Part shown: positions 43,044 to 50,653 of the stretch, one piece after another
Position numbering within the stretch: position 1 is the stretch's first letter
How the letters are laid out: each line of letters opens with the position of its first letter
NCBI GenBank assembly: GCA_018222765.1
Contig: JAAEZT010000004.1
Coordinates: 1-64,000, forward strand
Direction of reading: 5' to 3'
Length of the DNA stretch: 64,000 bases
From: a bacterium
GTDB lineage: Bacteria > Verrucomicrobiota > Verrucomicrobiia > Verrucomicrobiales > Akkermansiaceae
Notes under the pieces: generated by a model
Told to the model about the DNA's origin: nothing
Seen by the model: only the letters and a program-made list of their open reading frames with translations
The model's database searches: none
Made by a program: the position numbers and the translations under genes

Positions 43044-43694
43044 CTACTCGTCAGCAGGTGGCTCTTCGCCTCCAGGTCCCTCAGGTCGCGGTTTTGGTCC
43101 GGGCTTGGGTCCCCAGTGTCCGGGCTTACCCCCGTGTCCGGGCTCATCCCCGTGTCCGGGCTTATCCCCATGTCCGGGCTTACCTCCATGTCCGGGTTTC
43201 GGTCCAGGCTTGGGTTTGTGATGATGGCGGCGGAGGCGGTTGTTGAACTCTTCGAGTGTCACGTCGCCGCTTTCGTCGGCGTCGAGGCGGGCAAACATGG
43301 CGTCGGCGACTTCTGCAGAAACGTCGGCGAGTGCGGGGATTGCGCAGAATTCTGCACGAGTGAGGAGTCCGTCCTCTCCGGCAATTTCGGCGAAATGCTC
43401 GGCGCGGCGATCTTCGATACGCTCACGGATGGCTGCATGTGCGGCTTTCTTTTCTTCACCAGAGATTTTTCCGTCGCCGTCTGTGTCGATAGCGTCGCGG
43501 CGTTCCTTGCGACGCTCATCGCGAAGTTCTTTGATGGCCTGGCGCTCTTCAGTGTCGATTTTTCCGTCCTCATTCGTGTCAAACTGCTGGAGGAATTCGG
43601 GAAGGGTTCCGTCTCCGACTCTCTTGTCACCAGCCTGGGCGGCGGTGATGGAGCCAACGAGGGCCGTTACGATTGCGACTTTTGTTAGTTTCAT
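43044..43694 (-). CDS. Secreted EF-hand protein with a His/Gly/Pro-rich repeat tail
   Basis: A 216-residue exported protein. A signal peptide (about 1-21) precedes three clear EF-hand loops: DTNEDGKIDTEE, DTDGDGKISGEE and DADESGDVTLEE, with a fourth degenerate one (GEDGLLTRAE). They alternate with highly charged helices. The C-terminal 55 residues are a low-complexity tail built from KPGHG-type hexapeptides, rich in histidine and able to bind metals. The coding DNA contains a matching 18-base tandem repeat. It is the last gene downstream of an ECF sigma factor, and calcium or transition-metal sensing is a plausible role. The tail is likely to vary in length between strains. Confidence 0.87.
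   Translation of the reverse strand: MKLTKVAIVTALVGSITAAQAGDKRVGDGTLPEFLQQFDTNEDGKIDTEERQAIKELRDERRKERRDAIDTDGDGKISGEEKKAAHAAIRERIEDRRAEHFAEIAGEDGLLTRAEFCAIPALADVSAEVADAMFARLDADESGDVTLEEFNNRLRRHHHKPKPGPKPGHGGKPGHGDKPGHGDEPGHGGKPGHWGPKPGPKPRPEGPGGEEPPADE
43121..43192. repeat. 18-base tandem repeat, four units, coding for KPGHG hexapeptides
   Basis: Units begin at 43121, 43139, 43157 and 43175, each starting CGGGCT and ending GTC, with two or three differences between copies. The repeat lies in the C-terminal coding part of the EF-hand gene and keeps its frame because 18 is a multiple of three. Partial units flank it. Confidence 0.85.
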
Positions 43695-43785
43695 AGGATT
43701 GATTGTTTTCCGGTTACAAGGGGAGTGACGCGGGGAATTTGCTCTTGGTTACAAAAAAGGGACTTATTTTTGTTGAGGCCGCAGG

Positions 43786-44466
43786 TTAGGGCTCTTTCTG
43801 TGTTTTGAAAAGGTTATTGAGGTCAATGTCGGGATTTTCGATCTCTTCACCGTCACCAGGAGCTGGAGTATCGTTGTCCGAAGCGGGTTCGATGGTCGGG
43901 ATGAGCTCTCCTGTGGAGATAGCTTCGTCCAGATCTTCGCGGAGCTGACTGATGATTTCACTCCACCATTCGTCGTCGGCAAGGGCATCGTCTTCCAGAT
44001 CTTCCTTTTGCTCTTCATCGAGGAGAGGGTAGATCGCGCTTTCGAGGCTGGAGGTGGGTCTTTGCGCAGGAATTGAGCTGCCATTGATCACCAGGCCTTC
44101 TTGAAATTGCGGGTGTCGGGCGGCGATGAGAGGGAAAATCCCCCGGCGCTGTGAAGTGGTGAGATCGTATCGCTCGGTGAGGGCTTCAAGTTTCTGAAGT
44201 GATTCCTCTTGAACAAGGTCGGCGACGTTGAGGAGATTGCGGTCGCTGACGGTGACTTCGTAAAAGGTGCGGTCTCTGCGGGACGAGGAATCCATTCCTC
44301 GTGTGGGGCTCGTTTGACGAACGCGGGTGGGTGATGCTCCCTTGGAGTTTTGCGCCACGACTGGATCAGCGTTGGGTTGGTCGTCGTTCTCAAAGGAGAT
44401 GGTAAAGGTCAGGGTCGCCGATACCACGAGGAGGGCGATTCCCAGGATAAATTGTGATCTGCTCAT
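43786..44466 (-). CDS. Membrane-anchored protein of the sigma-factor operon, Spy/LTXXQ-like region
   Basis: A protein of about 226 residues from the ATG at 44466, where a hydrophobic anchor (FILGIALLVVSATLTFTISF) begins; the frame is open 21 bases upstream. A Ser/Thr/Arg-rich linker and a helical region follow, with an RYDLTTSQRRGIFPLI segment that resembles the LTxxQ motif of periplasmic Spy/CpxP-type proteins. The C-terminal 70 residues are very acidic. I know no named family. Its position 49 bases after a second LTxxQ-like protein and before the EF-hand gene suggests an envelope role regulated with the sigma factor. Confidence 0.65.
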   Translation of the reverse strand: MSRSQFILGIALLVVSATLTFTISFENDDQPNADPVVAQNSKGASPTRVRQTSPTRGMDSSSRRDRTFYEVTVSDRNLLNVADLVQEESLQKLEALTERYDLTTSQRRGIFPLIAARHPQFQEGLVINGSSIPAQRPTSSLESAIYPLLDEEQKEDLEDDALADDEWWSEIISQLREDLDEAISTGELIPTIEPASDNDTPAPGDGEEIENPDIDLNNLFKTQKEP

Positions 44467-44514
44467 GGTGGGTGTGGATGGAGGCAATAGGTTCGAGAAT
44501 ACTAACTAAAGCCG

Positions 44515-44907
44515 CTATTTGAGTCTTCGTCGCAGGTTTTCTTGATCTTTTTTCAAGATCTTCTGCTGTTCGGAGGTGAGATGGGGGCGAATTCGATCGT
44601 GTAGGTCGAGAAGGCTCCGGAGAGTTTCGTTGTGGCTTTTGCTGATTTGCTTGGAAATGAAAGCAATTTCCTTCTCAACGGCTGCCTCCTGCTCGGCGTT
44701 GAGCGAGAGGGTTTGTTGGAGGCGGTTAAGGGTACGTTTTTCCCAAGGCTGGGTGCTGTTCTCTGAACTCTGGATGAGCGGAATGGTGGACGGCGCGAGT
44801 TTGCGTCCTTTCTTTTCGCCGATGAGATGTCCCAAGCCGTAGCCCGAGAGAAAGATCGCCACAAGTGCCATCAGGATGGTGAGGTAATCGCGAAGTTTCG
44901 GTTTCAT
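44515..44907 (-). CDS. Spy/CpxP-like periplasmic sensor, membrane-anchored
   Basis: A 130-residue protein with one N-terminal membrane segment (YLTILMALVAIFLSGYGLGHLIG, about 8-30) and a helical periplasmic domain. The pattern LSLNAEQEAAVEKEI, followed after a coiled region by LTSEQQKILKK, is the repeated LTxxQ arrangement of Spy/CpxP and heavy-metal-sensor proteins, which in enterobacteria control envelope stress sensing. The start overlaps the preceding gene by four bases, so it is translationally coupled to the putative anti-sigma. It could sense metal or envelope stress for the operon; no metal-binding cluster is visible. Confidence 0.72.
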   Translation of the reverse strand: MKPKLRDYLTILMALVAIFLSGYGLGHLIGEKKGRKLAPSTIPLIQSSENSTQPWEKRTLNRLQQTLSLNAEQEAAVEKEIAFISKQISKSHNETLRSLLDLHDRIRPHLTSEQQKILKKDQENLRRRLK

Positions 44908-45194
44908 GGCGTTGTTAAGGTGTCGTTGGGATCGGCTTGGATCATAGGTTCGCGAGCCGGTTCGGGTTCGTCATCGCGGACGATATAGAAGCAGATAAGG
45001 AAAGCGAGACCAGCAAGAAGGGCCGCCAAAAGCGACCAACGACGCCAGGTCAAGGTGAGGGCCAGGGCCTGTACGGTCTCGCGAAGTTGGTCAATTTTCC
45101 CTGAAAATGACTTGGAGGGAGGAGCGGTTGGCTCTTCCGGATTTTTCCTAGCGACCTCGACAAGGCGCTTCCATTGGTCGTCGTTGGGTTCCAT
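44904..45194 (-). CDS. Small single-pass membrane protein, putative anti-sigma factor
   Basis: A 96-residue protein three bases downstream of the sigma factor gene and overlapping the next gene by four bases. It has a charged cytoplasmic part of about 50 residues, a basic WRR stop, and one membrane segment (SLLAALLAGLAFLICFYIV, about 54-73). The position and topology are those of an anti-sigma factor, but the zinc-binding HxxxCxxC motif of the ZAS domain is absent, so it would be a different type of anchor. It could alternatively be an assembly or accessory protein. Confidence 0.6.
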   Translation of the reverse strand: MEPNDDQWKRLVEVARKNPEEPTAPPSKSFSGKIDQLRETVQALALTLTWRRWSLLAALLAGLAFLICFYIVRDDEPEPAREPMIQADPNDTLTTP

Positions 45195-45197
45195 GGT

Positions 45198-45779
45198 TTA
45201 GTGATCAGTTTCGAGCTTATGAAGGAGATTCCGGAGTTTTTTCCGGGCTCTCATGGCTGTGACTTTGATTTTAGAGGCTCCCCAACCGGTGAGTTCAGCG
45301 ACATCTTGGACGCTTTTTTCTTCGAGGTCGAGGAGGCGGATGACGATTTGCTCGCGGGGTTTGAGAGAGGAGATGAGGCGGTCGAGGAGGGCGCGCATTG
45401 AGGCGATGCTTTCTTTTTGCTCCAGCTGATCGCCGGCGAGGGTTTTTTCGAGAATTTCGGCTTCTTTCTCGTCGAGTTCGGAGTAGCTCACGAGCGGACG
45501 AGCCTTGCGTTTTCGGAGCCAGTCGTAGCAGGTGTTGATGGTGAGGCGGGACACCCAGTGGCGGAAAGGTTGTTTGCCGGCAAACTGGTCGAGCTTGAGG
45601 AAGATCTTGGTGAAGGCCTCCTGGGCAATGTCGTCGTGATCGGAGGTGGCGCGGATTTGATTGCGGACAATGCCAAAGACCTGGGGAGAGAGTTGCTTCA
45701 CGAGATCCTGCCAAGCCGACTCGGTTCCCGCCCGCACTTGTGCGAGGAGGTTCTTATCGATGGCCGGAGGTTCTTCCAT
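45198..45779 (-). CDS. ECF-type RNA polymerase sigma-70 factor
   Basis: A 193-residue extracytoplasmic-function sigma factor. Region 2 contains HDDIAQEAFTKIFLKL and the WVSRLTINTCYDWLRKR strand-opening helix; region 4 at about 130-190 contains the helix-turn-helix PREQIVIRLLDLEEKSVQDVAELTGW and the recognition helix KIKVTAMRARKKL. It directs polymerase to special promoters, usually its own operon. Behind it come a small membrane protein, two LTxxQ-like periplasmic proteins and an EF-hand protein, which form one transcript. The signal is unknown; metal or envelope stress is the likely type. A near-palindromic GGGAATT/AATTC..CC pair lies in the upstream spacer. Confidence 0.93.
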   Translation of the reverse strand: MEEPPAIDKNLLAQVRAGTESAWQDLVKQLSPQVFGIVRNQIRATSDHDDIAQEAFTKIFLKLDQFAGKQPFRHWVSRLTINTCYDWLRKRKARPLVSYSELDEKEAEILEKTLAGDQLEQKESIASMRALLDRLISSLKPREQIVIRLLDLEEKSVQDVAELTGWGASKIKVTAMRARKKLRNLLHKLETDH

Positions 45780-45913
45780 GGGGTAAGCCGAACACTAGGG
45801 AGGAGGGAAAATCGGGGCAATGAGCTTTTTGTTAAGAGTCGGTAAGGGAATTTCCGGTAATTCTCCCTGATCCTCGTTGAAAAAGTTTTTTAGGTAGGCA
45901 GAATCGCCCTCTT
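45780..45913. other. Divergent spacer of sigma factor and sulfatase genes
   Basis: This 134-base gap separates the sigma gene (leftward) from the sulfatase (rightward). A near-inverted pair GGGAATT-TCCGGT-AATTCTCCC lies at about 45847-45868. TTGAAA and AGAATC, 17 bases apart, end about ten bases before the GTG at 45914; if real, the transcript would be almost leaderless. No Shine-Dalgarno sequence is seen before the GTG. Confidence 0.35.
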
Positions 45914-47320
45914 GTGAAATTCCTGCCTCTTGTTTGTAGCCTCGTTCTGCCTCTTGCCGCGGCAGATAAGCCCAATGTTCTCTTTATCTTTGCGGATGAC
46001 ATGACGCACGCTGCCGTGGGTGCTCTCGGGCATCCGGAGGTGAAGACGCCTAATCTTGATAAGCTCTTCGCGAGCGGAACGACCTTTACTCATGCCTATA
46101 ATCCGGGTGGATGGAATGGTGCGATCTGTGTTGCAAGCCGGAACATGCTAATGACGGGACGGCGTCTTTGGTTTGCAAAAAAAGAAGAGCCGCAGTTGAA
46201 GAAGGAAGTGGTGCCAGCGGGGAAAACCTGGCCGCAAATCATGAAGAAGGCGGGATACACCACCTACATGACGGGTAAGTGGCACGTCAGAGCGGATGCG
46301 GGGTCGATGTTTGACCATGTCGGAGATGTGCGTCCTGGAATGCCCAACCAAGTGAAGGAAGGCTATCTTCGTCCGGTTAAAGGACAACCCGACAAGTGGG
46401 ACCCCGCTGATCCGAAGCACGGTGGATTTTGGAAAGGAGGCAAGCACTGGTCCGAGGTTGAAGCGGATACCGCCGTCAAGTTCCTCGCTCAGGCCAAGAA
46501 GGATACCAAGCCATTTTTCTTTTATCTCTCATTCAATGCGCCGCACGATCCCCGACAAGCTCCGCAGAAGTATCTCGATATGTATCCAGTGGATAAGGTG
46601 AGCGTCCCGGCGAATTTCCTCCCGGAATACCCTCACAACAAAGTGATGAAAGCTCCGCATGGATTGCGTGATGAGAAATTGATCCCGATGCCCCGAACGC
46701 CTTATGCGGTGCAAGTCAATCGCAGGGAGTACTTTGCGATCATCACACATCTCGATGCGCAGATCGGAAAGGTGCTCGATGCTCTCGATGCCAATGGCCA
46801 GCGTGAGAATACTTTGATCGTCTTCACGGCGGATCACGGGCTTTCGGTCGGTCGTCATGGACTCGTTGGAAAACAGAACATGTATGATCACAGCATTCGT
46901 GTTCCTTATGTCATCTCCGGATTGAATATTGAAAAAGGAAAGAAGGTCACCTCGCCGATTTACCTGCAGGATTCCATTCCGACTATTCTTGAGATGACGA
47001 ATGTAAGCGTGCCCAAGCATATTCAGTTCGATAGTTTCGTGCCGGTTTTGGAAGGAAAGGCTAAAGGGCATACCCAGATTTATTCCGCTTATGTCGACTC
47101 GCAACGCGCCTTCACCAAGGATGGTTACAAGTTGATTCTCTACCCCGGAGGGAAAATCGCCCGTCTCTTTAACCTCAAGAAAGATCCCCTTGAGAGAGTC
47201 GACCTTCTTGAAAATGGAAAGGGAAAAAATAAGGCAAAAGAACTTCTGGCTGCCCTCAAAGCGGAAGCAAAAGAGTGGGGCGATACCTTGGATTTGGGGG
47301 AATATCCCAAGTTGAAATAG
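45914..47320 (+). CDS. Secreted sulfatase with a C-x-A-x-R motif
   Basis: A type I sulfatase of 468 residues starting at GTG (45914), which begins a signal peptide (MKFLPLVCSLVLPLAAA, cleaved near ADK). DD of FIFADDMTH binds metal; the formylglycine motif is C72-VASR, i.e. Ala in place of the usual Pro, a variant found in iduronate-type families. TADHGLSVGRHG and the final Lys-rich blocks are typical. The fold looks complete. It follows an ECF sigma gene divergently and is followed, convergently, by an azurin-like gene. A role in desulfating a uronic-acid-containing glycan is inferred. Confidence 0.92.
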   Translation: MKFLPLVCSLVLPLAAADKPNVLFIFADDMTHAAVGALGHPEVKTPNLDKLFASGTTFTHAYNPGGWNGAICVASRNMLMTGRRLWFAKKEEPQLKKEVVPAGKTWPQIMKKAGYTTYMTGKWHVRADAGSMFDHVGDVRPGMPNQVKEGYLRPVKGQPDKWDPADPKHGGFWKGGKHWSEVEADTAVKFLAQAKKDTKPFFFYLSFNAPHDPRQAPQKYLDMYPVDKVSVPANFLPEYPHNKVMKAPHGLRDEKLIPMPRTPYAVQVNRREYFAIITHLDAQIGKVLDALDANGQRENTLIVFTADHGLSVGRHGLVGKQNMYDHSIRVPYVISGLNIEKGKKVTSPIYLQDSIPTILEMTNVSVPKHIQFDSFVPVLEGKAKGHTQIYSAYVDSQRAFTKDGYKLILYPGGKIARLFNLKKDPLERVDLLENGKGKNKAKELLAALKAEAKEWGDTLDLGEYPKLK

Positions 47321-47526
47321 TTCATTATTCAAAGAGCGATGAAGGTGGGTCCCTCGTTGGGAGTGATCTTTTGCGTGAAATTTCTTCCTTGAGATCAGAC
47401 TGGAGAACTGGATGAGTTTTTATATGGCCCAGGAAGGCCGGCATCTTTTGAATGGTGCGATAGAAGGAATAAAAAACGCGGCCTCCGGAGAGGGCCGCGC
47501 TCTTGAAAACTATTAATTCGAATGAA
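47321..47526. other. Convergent spacer with terminator
   Basis: Region between the sulfatase and the azurin-like gene. It contains the terminator at 47477-47499 and, nearer the sulfatase, a weak TCCC/GGGA hairpin followed by TTTT at about 47350-47374. Nothing else is recognised. Confidence 0.35.
47477..47499. terminator. Rho-independent terminator of the azurin-like gene
   Basis: A 7-base GC stem CGCGGCC/GGCCGCG with a nine-base loop is followed, in the leftward direction, by a run of T. It lies 28 bases after the stop codon of the cupredoxin gene, as expected for its terminator. Confidence 0.82.
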
Positions 47527-47973
47527 TTACTTCACCGTGATTTTCCCTTGCATGAGGCCGAAGTGCCCGGGGAAGGAGCAGAGATAGTTGTAAACGCCAG
47601 CTTCTGCGAAGGTGACGGTGATAGTATCGGTTTCGCCGGGTCCGAGAAGTTTGCTGTAAGCCAGAATCTTACCCTTGGTGGCATCATCGGCAGGGATGAA
47701 GTCGGTGTCTTTGGCGGTCATGGCCTTCATGGCGAAGGCGGGGACTTCTTCATCTTTTTTCAGGATAACGAGGTTGTGGCCCATAGCGACTTTGGGAAGC
47801 TTGCCGATGTTTTTAAGAGTGATCTTCACTTCTTCTCCGACTTTGACTTCGAAGGCTTTTTTATCGAACTGCATTTGGTCGTTGCAGTTGACAGTGACTT
47901 CCTGCTGGGCAAGAAGAGAAGCGGGAGCGAGCGCGAGGGCTGCGGCGAGAAAGGTAGGAACAAGTAACTTCAT
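47527..47973 (-). CDS. Azurin-type blue copper protein
   Basis: A periplasmic cupredoxin of 148 residues, a small one-electron carrier. The signal peptide ends near residue 22 (LAQQ). All four azurin copper ligands are present with correct spacing: H66 in MGHNLV, C132, H137 in LCSFPGH and M141 in GLMQG (66, 5 and 4 residues apart, as in azurin). The flanking azurin-specific block VNCNDQMQFD at the N-terminus also fits. It could accept electrons from the multiheme and dehydrogenase proteins in the same window and pass them to an oxidase. It has its own terminator and no obvious operon partner. Confidence 0.94.
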   Translation of the reverse strand: MKLLVPTFLAAALALAPASLLAQQEVTVNCNDQMQFDKKAFEVKVGEEVKITLKNIGKLPKVAMGHNLVILKKDEEVPAFAMKAMTAKDTDFIPADDATKGKILAYSKLLGPGETDTITVTFAEAGVYNYLCSFPGHFGLMQGKITVK

Positions 47974-48048
47974 TGCGTGGTTAAGTTGCGCACTTGTGAC
48001 GGATCTGCAAGTGCGAATATTTCATGCAAAGGGAAAAAACGACTTGTC

Positions 48049-48612
48049 CTACCGAATGCGGAAGGTGCGGCCTTTTCCGGAGTCCCAGGCGCGATAGACC
48101 GAGCCGAAGAGGGCACCGAGTTCTTGTTCGGTGAGGATTCGGTATTCAATGGTCTTGGCGTGGGTCGTGTGAGGATAGGTTTTTTGGGCAAGTTCGTCGA
48201 TTTTGGTACCGCTGTATTCTCCGGCTTTTTCTTGGGCTTTTCCGAGGGAGGCCTGAAGTCGTTGAACCACGTTGAATTTGGAGTCGGCAGAGATTGGTTC
48301 GATAAAGTAAAAACGAGCGAGGGAGTTTCCGGTGGTGTCGATGGTGACCTCGGAGACGTAAAGGGTGCCGTCAAGAACGTAGGAATGCTTGCTGATGGCG
48401 GTGATGGAGCCAAGGCCCACGTGGTAGGCTCCTCCGGGAAGAAAGGCATGCCACCGGCGTTTCTTGTTTTCTTCGTCCGAGGTGTTTTCGGGCGGCTCGG
48501 CATTTTGGTTATTGGAGCTGTTTCCTTGTCCACTCTGATTGGCTTGGCGGGTAGGGCTGGTCTGGGCGGTGAGAGGAAGGGCGAGGGCGAGGAGAAGTAG
48601 GTAGACTTTCAT
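48049..48612 (-). CDS. Secreted protein of unknown function
   Basis: I do not recognise this 187-residue protein. The ATG at 48612 begins a clear signal peptide (MKVYLLLLALALPLTAQ); an upstream in-frame ATG adds 13 residues. The next 40 residues are low complexity (Gln, Asn, Ser, Pro), then a compact region begins with RWHAFLPGGAYHVGLG and contains DGTLYVSEVTIDTTGNS and a C-terminal GKGRTFRIR. It lies after the azurin-like gene on the same strand, 75 bases away, and divergent from the nudix gene. No cysteine or catalytic motif stands out. Confidence 0.6.
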   Translation of the reverse strand: MKVYLLLLALALPLTAQTSPTRQANQSGQGNSSNNQNAEPPENTSDEENKKRRWHAFLPGGAYHVGLGSITAISKHSYVLDGTLYVSEVTIDTTGNSLARFYFIEPISADSKFNVVQRLQASLGKAQEKAGEYSGTKIDELAQKTYPHTTHAKTIEYRILTEQELGALFGSVYRAWDSGKGRTFRIR

Positions 48613-48638
48613 GATGTCGGAGACTATCGCCGGATCAT

Positions 48639-49157
48639 TTGGTGTCGTCAAAGTTTGATTTTGGGGGATCTTGGGGTGAATCTCCGGTTGTGGAGCAGTT
48701 TCGATCCAATGTGGCAGCGTTAATGGTGGATGAAAAGGGGCGGGTTTTGGTCTGCGAGCGCTTCCGCGTGCCCGGAGCGTGGCAGTTTCCGCAAGGCGGG
48801 GTGGATGAGGGCGAGGAGCACGACAAGGCCTTACTTAGAGAGGTTGAGGAGGAAGTGGGGTTCTTGCCGGAGCACTATTCAGTGGCGAAATCAAAGGGGG
48901 GATATCGCTATAAATTCCCCTCGTGGGTGAGCAAACCGGCTCACAAGAGGCATTTTGTGGGTCAGGAGCAGACCTATTATCTTTGTCGGATGAATCCGGG
49001 GGCTCCGCCGGTAAATTTAATGCAGGAACCGCGGGAATTTTCGCAATCGCGTTGGATTTATCCTGAGGAATTCTCGCTGGCGTGGCTCCCAGAGTTCAAA
49101 CGGGAGACTTATCAGGCCGTGATGAAGGATTTCTTTGGGGTGGAATTGAGCGAATAA
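48639..49157 (+). CDS. Nudix hydrolase of the RppH type
   Basis: A 172-residue Nudix enzyme. The box runs from GGVDEGEEHDKALLREVEEEVG (about 50-71) with the G-x5-E-x7-REVxEE pattern that coordinates magnesium. The blocks VPGAWQFPQGG before it and GQEQTYYLCRM after it match RppH, which removes pyrophosphate from the 5' end of mRNA, or hydrolyses Ap4A-type compounds. No signal peptide, so cytoplasmic. The protein is of usual length. A bidirectional terminator follows the stop. Confidence 0.87.
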   Translation: MVSSKFDFGGSWGESPVVEQFRSNVAALMVDEKGRVLVCERFRVPGAWQFPQGGVDEGEEHDKALLREVEEEVGFLPEHYSVAKSKGGYRYKFPSWVSKPAHKRHFVGQEQTYYLCRMNPGAPPVNLMQEPREFSQSRWIYPEEFSLAWLPEFKRETYQAVMKDFFGVELSE

Positions 49158-49195
49158 AAAACCCGCCACTCTGTTGAGCGACGGGCTTTTTTGAG
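49157..49195. terminator. Bidirectional terminator between nudix and peroxiredoxin genes
   Basis: An imperfect hairpin AAAAAACCCGCCACTC / GAGCGACGGGCTTTTTT with a TGTT loop starts at the nudix stop codon. The A- and T-runs at the ends serve both the rightward nudix gene and the leftward peroxiredoxin gene, which are convergent. Confidence 0.85.
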
Positions 49196-49207
49196 GATTG
49201 GAAGAAA

Positions 49208-49705
49208 TTAGGAGGCGAGCTCGGCAAGCTTGGCCTGAATGGCCTCGAAGTCGGGAAGGTCGCCCGGTGAGTCGTTGACTTGAGCGAATTGCACCACGCC
49301 TGCCTTATCGATGAGGAAAGCTGAGCGCTTGGGAACACCACCCATAATGAGGTTTTTCTCAGGGAGGAATTGCTCGTAGGCGATTCCGTAGGCTTCGCTG
49401 GCCTGGTGGTCGTAGTCGGAGAGGAGTGGGAGGCTGATGCCTTCTTTCTCGGCCCAGGCGGCTTGCGCGAAGGGGTTGTCTCCGGAAATACCATAGACCT
49501 TGCAGTTGAGGTCGGTGTATGCTCCGAGTCCGGCGGAGATCTCGCAGAACTCAGTCGTGCAGACGCCAGTGAAGGCCATTGGAACGAAGAGGAGTAGGAT
49601 GTTTTGCTCTCCGGTTTGCTCGGAGAGCTTCACGACTTCGGGTCCGTTCTCGCCGAGTGCGACGAGGGAAAAATCAGGGGCTTGATCGCCAACGTTGATG
49701 CTCAT
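49208..49705 (-). CDS. Peroxiredoxin, AhpE/BCP-like
   Basis: A cytoplasmic thiol peroxidase of 165 residues that reduces hydrogen peroxide and organic peroxides. The catalytic cysteine is C49 in FTGVCTTEFC, with a second cysteine five residues on (C54), the CX4C pair of the PrxQ/BCP atypical 2-Cys type. The Pro-x3-Thr part of the site is shown by VPMAFTGVCT. The rest (GISGDNPFAQAAWAEKEG, SDYDHQASEAYG) is typical of AhpE/BCP. It is a lone gene with a shared terminator downstream. Confidence 0.93.
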   Translation of the reverse strand: MSINVGDQAPDFSLVALGENGPEVVKLSEQTGEQNILLLFVPMAFTGVCTTEFCEISAGLGAYTDLNCKVYGISGDNPFAQAAWAEKEGISLPLLSDYDHQASEAYGIAYEQFLPEKNLIMGGVPKRSAFLIDKAGVVQFAQVNDSPGDLPDFEAIQAKLAELAS

Positions 49706-49751
49706 GGTGGCGGGAGTATATGAGCGGTTTTAAAGCGGTCAAGAGAGGACC

Positions 49752-50621
49752 TTACAGGAAGACAAGGACAACGGCGGCGCTGAGGCAGATCGCCCCGATA
49801 AGGCGGGCTCTGAAGACGGTGCCGCCTTGCGTTCGTTCGGTGTTGGCGAACCAGTGGCCGAAAAACCAGACGGCGAGAACGCTCCAGAGGCCGCGGGTGC
49901 TGTAAATGACATTGATGGCGGTTGCCTCGCCATAAATCCCGAGGGCGGAGACGAGGATGAGGGCTTGTAACGCGATGAAGAAGGCCCCGAAGTAGAGCTG
50001 GCGATGGGATCTGCGGTTTTCGTCGGGTTGTTGCTTTTTGGAAAAGGGAAGGAAGGTGATCGAGAGGAGAGCGCTCATGATCATCACGAGCGGGAGAAAA
50101 CGTCCGACACCCCATTTTGGCGCCCAGTCCATGACAAGGACATCGAAGACAGCGTAGGAGGCTGCCGCAGTCAGGGCGAGCCAGACAGTTCGGAGAACGT
50201 GCTCGTGGCGGGATTGGCCTTTTTGGTTTAGGAAGGCGATTCCCACGGCGCTTAGGACTGCAGCAATCCAAAGGGAGGCTGGGACGGAGCCTGCACCGAG
50301 AATGGTGGTGAAGAGAGCAACCAGGATGACCTTGGATCCCATGACCGGAATGGCAACGGAGACATCACCGATTTTGAGAGCGACGAAACTGAGGAGTTGG
50401 GCGAGCACAAAGAAGAGAGCCACCACGAGAGGTTGCCAGAGAAGTTGTCCTTGAATGGGCTCGCCACCGAGCGGCCAAAGAATGAGGAAGAGGATGGAGG
50501 TCGCGGCGTTGCAAACAAACGCGGTGCGCCAGATATCGATTCCTTTTGCCGCAGCCTGTTTCAGGAAGAGTGCGGCAATGACGTAGAGGATGCTACTGGC
50601 CAGCGGGAAGAGAAGATACAC
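49752..50621 (-). CDS. EamA/DMT-type membrane transporter
   Basis: An integral membrane protein of 289 residues with about ten hydrophobic segments in two halves, as in the drug/metabolite transporter (EamA) family. The first segment follows the start directly (YLLFPLASSILYVIAALFLKQAAAKG), and GDVSVAIPVMGSKVILVA and WIAAVLSAVGIAFL are family-like. The second half repeats the pattern (ALILVSALGIYGEATAINVIYSTRGLWSVL). Substrate unknown; members export amino acids, nucleosides or sugars. It follows gatB on the same strand by 32 bases, though cotranscription is uncertain. Confidence 0.85.
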   Translation of the reverse strand: MYLLFPLASSILYVIAALFLKQAAAKGIDIWRTAFVCNAATSILFLILWPLGGEPIQGQLLWQPLVVALFFVLAQLLSFVALKIGDVSVAIPVMGSKVILVALFTTILGAGSVPASLWIAAVLSAVGIAFLNQKGQSRHEHVLRTVWLALTAAASYAVFDVLVMDWAPKWGVGRFLPLVMIMSALLSITFLPFSKKQQPDENRRSHRQLYFGAFFIALQALILVSALGIYGEATAINVIYSTRGLWSVLAVWFFGHWFANTERTQGGTVFRARLIGAICLSAAVVLVFL

Positions 50622-50653
50622 CTCGGAAACCTATCGGGATGGGACAGAGTTTC

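Noticed and set aside
43101-43215. Possible CRISPR-like repeat array
   Set aside because: The repeats are directly tandem 18-base units without spacers and are in frame within a coding gene.
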